64,000 nucleotides of DNA, taken from the NCBI GenBank assembly GCA_015548865.1, contig JADMXW010000011.1, forward strand, positions 92,371-156,370, in the 5' to 3' direction. Source of the DNA: Serratia marcescens (lineage in GTDB: Bacteria > Pseudomonadota > Gammaproteobacteria > Enterobacterales > Enterobacteriaceae). The stretch's first letter is position 1, and each line of letters starts with the position of its first letter. The notes below the pieces were generated by a model. That model did not search any database. It was given only the letters and a program-made list of their open reading frames with translations, and was not told the DNA's origin. This document shows positions 59,632 through 64,000 of the stretch, one piece after another. A program made the position numbers and the translations under genes.

Positions 59632-60558
59632 ATGTCAATACTTTCCTATAACGGGAACGATATGCTGAATGATTACTACTCATGTTGTGAGGAATCGGCC
59701 CTTCACAGAGATATCAGCGAAAAGTGGCCCCCTATTTGCGCACAAGTTCGCGATCACGCCATGCATGATAGATGTTTTTTTACATTACCTCGAAAACACC
59801 TCTCAAAGATTGACATAGGGAACTGGTCATTTAACTGGACAAATACTGAGGCAGGAGAGGCAATGGCATTGCTGATGGGGATTTCTGATATCGGCAGCAT
59901 TCCGGTATGTGATAATCGATTGGCATTTATTAATGACGGCGTGAAAAGGTTTTCTTCGTTATATGAGAGTGAAATGGCATTCATCGCTGATTTTATCTCA
60001 ACATTGGTATGGTTGGTTCCTAAAAATGTAAACGCCAATAATGGGAGTGCATCATTTTACGAACTCCCACATGTTACCTTTATTTCCGATGCCACACTCT
60101 TCTTTGTTCCACCGTTCCATAAGCTTCCAAGAGAATTCGGGTTTCTTGGGTTCGTCGAAAACCTTTATCACGAAGCACTCCATCATCAAGTACACACGTT
60201 CAACGCATTTCATGGTAATCAATACTGTCAAGGAACTCTGGGGGAGTCGCTGATCAATTTCCCTCAACGGCAAGATCGAACTTTCAGTTATACCCAGGCT
60301 TTTAATGCTTGTTACGTTTACGGGGAAATTGTTAGATATCGTCGTAAAGTAGCGCAATACCTTTCAGAGGAATATCGGGCTGAAGAATTGACATGGATAA
60401 ATGAGGCATTGGACTCTGCAATAATGATGCGATTTAATCTGGCCGCACGTTTATATCACATCAGGGACGCCTTTTTACCTCACTGGAAATCACTCATCGA
60501 AGAATGGAAGTTAGAAAATGAGACAGGGAAATATTTCAACTCGGAGAAGCCATTATGA
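59632..60558 (+). CDS. HExxH-motif putative peptide-modifying enzyme
   Basis: 308 residues; GGAGGG lies just before the ATG. A metal-binding HEALHH motif at residues 180-185 is followed about 45 residues later by a helix (FNACYVYGEIVRYR) with a candidate third ligand, Glu232. The pattern recalls HExxH-type domains found in some RiPP clusters, some reported to hydroxylate side chains; a zinc peptidase that cuts the repeats apart is the alternative. No signal peptide, so it acts in the cytoplasm. Shares ATGA with the next gene, so translation is coupled. Sequence family not firmly identified. Confidence 0.7.
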   Translation: MSILSYNGNDMLNDYYSCCEESALHRDISEKWPPICAQVRDHAMHDRCFFTLPRKHLSKIDIGNWSFNWTNTEAGEAMALLMGISDIGSIPVCDNRLAFINDGVKRFSSLYESEMAFIADFISTLVWLVPKNVNANNGSASFYELPHVTFISDATLFFVPPFHKLPREFGFLGFVENLYHEALHHQVHTFNAFHGNQYCQGTLGESLINFPQRQDRTFSYTQAFNACYVYGEIVRYRRKVAQYLSEEYRAEELTWINEALDSAIMMRFNLAARLYHIRDAFLPHWKSLIEEWKLENETGKYFNSEKPL

Positions 60559-61286
60559 GTAATATAGTCGAAGGGGAAGGTTATCTGATTTTTGACGAAT
60601 TTTTGAGTAGCGATGAGCTCTTCGCCCTTCAGTTATATATGCAATTTGAGAATTACTACCTCGTCCATTCTCAGGGGTGGTCAAAATCATGGAGGATGAC
60701 CGATGGCGAGCCTTTGGTAAGTGTCAGTTATTTTTACTCATTACTGACAGAAAAAACCACCCAGGATGATAATGTCATTACTGCTGGTATTAATATTTTA
60801 AGTAAAAAAATCAGCATAATAACTTCACGTCTGCGTAATTTTCTGAGGGAAGACTGGAATGCATTTTCACTCACAACGTTCCTGTATCCAGCAGGTAGCG
60901 GGCTGGGCTGGCATGAAGACGATGCCCAATATAAAGGGGCATACATATTTTATGCGCATCCTGAATGGAAACCTAATTGGGGTGGGGAGCTTTGTGTCAT
61001 CAACACACCTGTTAATTCCAGTGCGGGACTGTCCGAACAGACCTACAATGCTTCTGAAGAGGTTTTACGCATGTCTGGGATAACCGGGGGGGCAGTCGGA
61101 CCGGAGTTTGGATGGACCATCCGTGAACGCAGTATCAATGATTCTGGGCTCGGGACATTTATTTACCCAAAACCCAATCGACTTGTGATCATAAAACCAA
61201 ATTATTCACACTGCATCAAGAAGGTTGATGTCAGTGCCGGGGACAATATGCGTTGTTCCGTTGCTGGTTTTTTTCATAAAATCTGA
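60555..61286 (+). CDS. 2-oxoglutarate/Fe(II)-dependent oxygenase
   Basis: 243 residues with the full 2OG-oxygenase set: iron ligands His120 and Asp122 in GLGWHEDDAQ, distal His219 in PNYSHCIKKV and the oxoglutarate Arg233 in NMRCSVAGFF. Prolyl-4-hydroxylase-like type, which hydroxylates Pro, Lys or other residues. The precursor repeats hold one Pro after His and one after Ala-Ala-Ala, plausible targets. Last gene of the plus-strand unit, overlapping the HExxH gene. Confidence 0.85.
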   Translation: MSNIVEGEGYLIFDEFLSSDELFALQLYMQFENYYLVHSQGWSKSWRMTDGEPLVSVSYFYSLLTEKTTQDDNVITAGINILSKKISIITSRLRNFLREDWNAFSLTTFLYPAGSGLGWHEDDAQYKGAYIFYAHPEWKPNWGGELCVINTPVNSSAGLSEQTYNASEEVLRMSGITGGAVGPEFGWTIRERSINDSGLGTFIYPKPNRLVIIKPNYSHCIKKVDVSAGDNMRCSVAGFFHKI

Positions 61287-61290
61287 AGCT

Positions 61291-61317
61291 ACGGTCGGTA
61301 TCAATACCGGCCGTTTT
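61291..61317. terminator. Bidirectional terminator at the cluster end
   Basis: ACGGTCGGTAT, CA, ATACCGGCCGT then TTTT; about 11 bp stem with one mismatch between the convergent oxygenase and exporter genes. Confidence 0.8.
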
Positions 61318-61324
61318 AATGTCA

Positions 61325-62500
61325 TTAAGACTGACGTTTTACATGCAAAATCAGTAGAGAAGACAGCAACAACCCTGTCATAGAACAAATGAAAAGTGCC
61401 AGCGAACTGCCTACTCTGTCAGCCAGCATGCCCGCTGAAATACTGATCACTGCACCGATAATAATTTGTTTTCTGTAGCTGCTAGCAGAGGCTGCTGCTA
61501 CCTGAACATTGTCAAAGTTCGTCAGCAAACTGTACCAGCCAAGGCTATAGATGATATTGGAAAATACATGGGCAGAAAAAACCAGTAGTAACGAAACACT
61601 CAGGAACGGTGTCAGCGGAACGAACAAATAGCACATAATAAATGCCGTCATGCACGCAATAATAAACAGTGATGACTGATTCTTGTAACGCTCTTCCTTG
61701 ACCAAAAACGGCCCAAGGAGTTGTCCCAGACTGCGGGCGAACAATAAAAACAGCAGAGTTTCTTTTTGGTCATTATTGCTGTGGACCAATGTAGGCAGGA
61801 GCGACATAGCCGGTGCTCCGGTCATTGCCAGTGCCGGCAATAAATAGAGGCTAGCACGCTGTTTAGATGACAACCTTTTAGGCAACCCTTGTGCGTAAAC
61901 ATTCTGTTCTGCATAATTCGTCAGCTTTGGCAGTGAAAATATAAATGTAATGGCTATGATGTAGCTGAGCAGATTTGCCAACAAATAGGTATTGCTCTGA
62001 ACGGTACCATAAAGTAATACGCCAACACCGATGCCAAATAAAACCTGACAAGCAAACACCAGCGTGTCGATAACCGCACCTGCACCAATATCTTCTGGAG
62101 CAAGTTTAGCTTTAGTATAATGATTAATGGCAGGAATGGTGATCCCCGCAGATACCGACGAGGCAACGCCAGCAAGCTGCAGGATGGTCACGGAACCATG
62201 AACCAATCCGTACCAGGGAATAATCAAACCCAGTGCGCCAATGCATTCAGCGATCATGAAGCAATATTTTGCTTCAATACGTGCAAGCAGATATTTTCCT
62301 GCAATACTCCCCAAAAACCCCGGTGATGTTGACAAAATAAACGCCAAGGCAAAGGAAGACGGTGCCGCGTTCAATTTGGCCAGCTCCCCAAAAACCATGA
62401 TGAATGTCAATCCAGAACCTACGGAACTGCAAATTAGCGCCAACACGAGTATTCTTAACCAAAGATACTTACGCATTGAGCGTAACAATATCAAAAACAT
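61325..62500 (-). CDS. MFS transporter, probable peptide product exporter
   Basis: About 391 residues with 11-12 membrane helices, convergent with the enzyme genes. ATG 62500 follows GAGGTG. The sequence is MFS-like in helix pattern (LAFILSTSPGFLGSIAGKYL, SVSAGITIPAINHY, LLFARSLGQLLGPFLVKEE, GMLADRVGSSLALFICSM) but diverges from the usual drug-pump motifs. By position it may export the modified peptide and give self-protection. Its base use is AT-rich like the rest of the cluster. Confidence 0.75.
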   Translation of the reverse strand: MFLILLRSMRKYLWLRILVLALICSSVGSGLTFIMVFGELAKLNAAPSSFALAFILSTSPGFLGSIAGKYLLARIEAKYCFMIAECIGALGLIIPWYGLVHGSVTILQLAGVASSVSAGITIPAINHYTKAKLAPEDIGAGAVIDTLVFACQVLFGIGVGVLLYGTVQSNTYLLANLLSYIIAITFIFSLPKLTNYAEQNVYAQGLPKRLSSKQRASLYLLPALAMTGAPAMSLLPTLVHSNNDQKETLLFLLFARSLGQLLGPFLVKEERYKNQSSLFIIACMTAFIMCYLFVPLTPFLSVSLLLVFSAHVFSNIIYSLGWYSLLTNFDNVQVAAASASSYRKQIIIGAVISISAGMLADRVGSSLALFICSMTGLLLSSLLILHVKRQS

Positions 62501-63042
62501 AGTCACCTCAAGACCATTAAACGATTAATTGAATTGACTCCCCTCCATGTGATGTCAATTACATCGTCTCGTTCCTTATCTGGATCTGGTTGTTGAGATG
62601 GTTAGACTCAACCGAGTATAGATAACCTTTTCCTATTTTCCAGTTTGGGATTCCATGTTTGAATCTCTGAACATTTTGAATTTACAGATGAATGCTATTA
62701 GCTTTCCTTACTGCGGGCCAGTGTTCGGTAAACTGTCGAATCATGATAAGAATGAAAAGACTATGCCTGGCTGAGAGGGGAACACGCGTAAAAGAGAAAT
62801 CGTGATTTTGATGCAAAACCTTCTCCATAGATTCCGTTTAAGAAAAGGAAAATATTGTACTAATAAGAACTTCTCCGGCATGTCAACGGCGATATATTAG
62901 GTTTCTGTATGCGCTACGGTAAAAATAAAGTGAAGAGACTGCGGTACTGTAAACAGCCATATTTAAGTGTCATCGATTCGGATTACAATGAAAGTGGAGC
63001 CTGTACATAAATTTGTGTAATTGCCTTATTTTGATATGTTCA
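62501..63042. other. Gene-free AT-rich spacer, likely MFS promoter and debris
   Basis: No ORF I can support. It must contain the promoter of the exporter gene. Short stretches on the minus strand (for example MIRQFTEHWPAVRKAN near 62690-62745) hint at degraded coding sequence. Confidence 0.4.
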
Positions 63043-63649
63043 TTCCAACATCAAAAGCAGTTGCAGGCTCTGGCTAACGAACTGGCCAAAAATCTCAAGA
63101 CTCCTGAGGATCTCAACCAGTTCGATCGCCTGCTGAAGAAAATCAGCGTTGAAGCGGCTCTCAACGCCAAAATGTCCCACCACCTAGGCTACGACAAAAA
63201 CCACGCTAAAACGGGCTCTAACGCCCGCAACGGCTACTCGACAAAGACAGTGGCTACTGGTGATGGCCCACTGGAACTGCGTACTCCTCGCGATCGCGAA
63301 GCCACCTTCTAACCGCAGCTGGTGAAGAAAAACCAGACTCGGATCACCGGGATGGATAACCAGATCCTGTCGCTGTACGCTAAAGGTATGACAGCCCACG
63401 AGATAGCGGCTGCGTTTAAAGAGCTGTATGACGCTGATGTCTCACCTGCGCTGGTATAGAAGGTCACCGATGCCGTCATGGAACAGGTTGTCGAATGGCA
63501 GAATCGTCCACTGGATGCGATCTATCCCATTATTTATCTTGTCTGCATCGTCCTGAAAGTCCGGCAGGATAGCCGCGTTATCAATAAATCCGTGTTCTTG
63601 GCGCTGGGTATCAATATTGAAGGCCAGAAAGAATTACTGGGTATGAGGC
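63043..63649 (+). pseudogene. IS256-family (mutator-type) transposase, inactivated and truncated
   Basis: Reads KQLQALANELAKNLKTPEDL at the start and ALGINIEGQKELLGM at the end, both standard IS256-family sequence. The frame is broken by TAA at 63310 and TAG at 63457. The expected YLDCIV reads YLVCIV, so the first DDE aspartate is lost. It is cut at 63649 by the insertion of IS3-derivative copy 2. The N-terminal start codon is also absent. Confidence 0.92.
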
Positions 63650-64000
63650 TGTAGTGGATCACAAAATTAGGACGCCTTTGTAGCCTCTTCCCATTGGTTT
63701 TCATACTCGCAGGTGATAACCCCCCGTTGTGTTTATGGGGACGCATTTTTTCCAGTTCCTGAATCCGACGTTGATCCGGTATCAACGCTACCCCAGCAGG
63801 GGTGATGCCTTGAATCTCAGCCTCATACTGACGTATCCATTTACGAAGCTGGTTGGGGTCCAGGTCCAACGATTGGGCAACATCAACAGCACGCTGTTGG
63901 TATTTAATTACCTGCTCGATGGCTTCCAGCTTGAACTCGGGAGAAAAACGACGTTTGGTTTGTTTACGTTGAGTCATTGCACGATCACCTCAATTTTCTG
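63650..64000 (-). mobile_element. Internally deleted IS3-family derivative, copy 2, runs off the window
   Basis: Same orientation and same orfA-orfB fusion joint as copy 1, with nearly identical bases. It keeps the 14 bp missing from copy 1 but has one base less near RPHKHNGGLSP, which shifts the frame there. Terminal repeat TGTAGTGGATCAC starts at 63650 inside the dead IS256 transposase. Compared with copy 1, about 50 bp should follow beyond the window. Confidence 0.9.

Overview
The window looks like chromosome of a plant-associated enterobacterium of the Pectobacterium/Brenneria/Dickeya group. This is inferred from E. coli-type gene blocks (lpoA-yraN-diaA-dolP, nudF-yqiB-cpdA-yqiA-parE, parC-plsC-ftsP, tolC-ygiB-ygiC, dkgA/yghB/metC/exbBD) interleaved with accessory genes for uronate-type sugars and plant phenolics (GH105 hydrolase, alginate-lyase-like enzyme, phenolic acid decarboxylase, TRAP transporter). 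The species was not determined.

Layout. 1-7 kb: end of mtgA, an exported alginate-lyase-family protein, the dolP/diaA/yraN/lpoA run, rsmI and the RNase P RNA gene rnpB. 7-16.6 kb: FlxA-like coiled-coil protein, an ABC-F ATPase, ygiD, a Sel1-repeat protein, then a probable catabolic unit (DcuC-like carrier, RpiR regulator, fumarase/aspartase-superfamily lyase, exported SGNH hydrolase). 16.8-25.3 kb: ygiC-ygiB-tolC facing nudF-yqiB-cpdA-yqiA-parE. 25.3-32.3 kb: a carbohydrate operon (GH105, an 829-residue uncharacterised protein, an MFS carrier) with a convergent LacI-type gene and repeated TGCGCA palindromes as candidate operators. 32.3-41.5 kb: LysR/mdaB, a Fur-boxed TonB-dependent receptor, parC-plsC-ftsP. 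41.5-48.8 kb: repeat-rich spacer, exported esterase, padC with divergent LysR, and an NCS1 permease/PfkB kinase pair with a GntR regulator. 48.8-57.6 kb: dkgA, yghB, metC, a TRAP system, and Fur-boxed exbB-exbD.

57.7-64 kb is the most distinctive part. Two same-orientation copies of an internally deleted IS3-type element bracket an AT-rich block that looks like an undescribed peptide natural-product (RiPP) cluster. It has a 52-residue precursor with two 19-residue repeats identical in protein but different at 15 of 19 codons. After a terminator-like hairpin come a tetrapyrrole-methylase-fold enzyme that aligns by eye with borosin backbone N-methyltransferases, a HExxH protein and a 2OG-Fe(II) oxygenase, with a convergent MFS carrier. 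A dead IS256-type transposase lies at its right edge. I read this as a split-borosin-like system with two extra tailoring enzymes. The enzyme families are well supported; the product is inferred.

Three copies of a roughly 115-125 bp palindromic intergenic repeat (ends ATACCC...GGGTAT) are scattered through the window. I saw no tRNA, rRNA or CRISPR.
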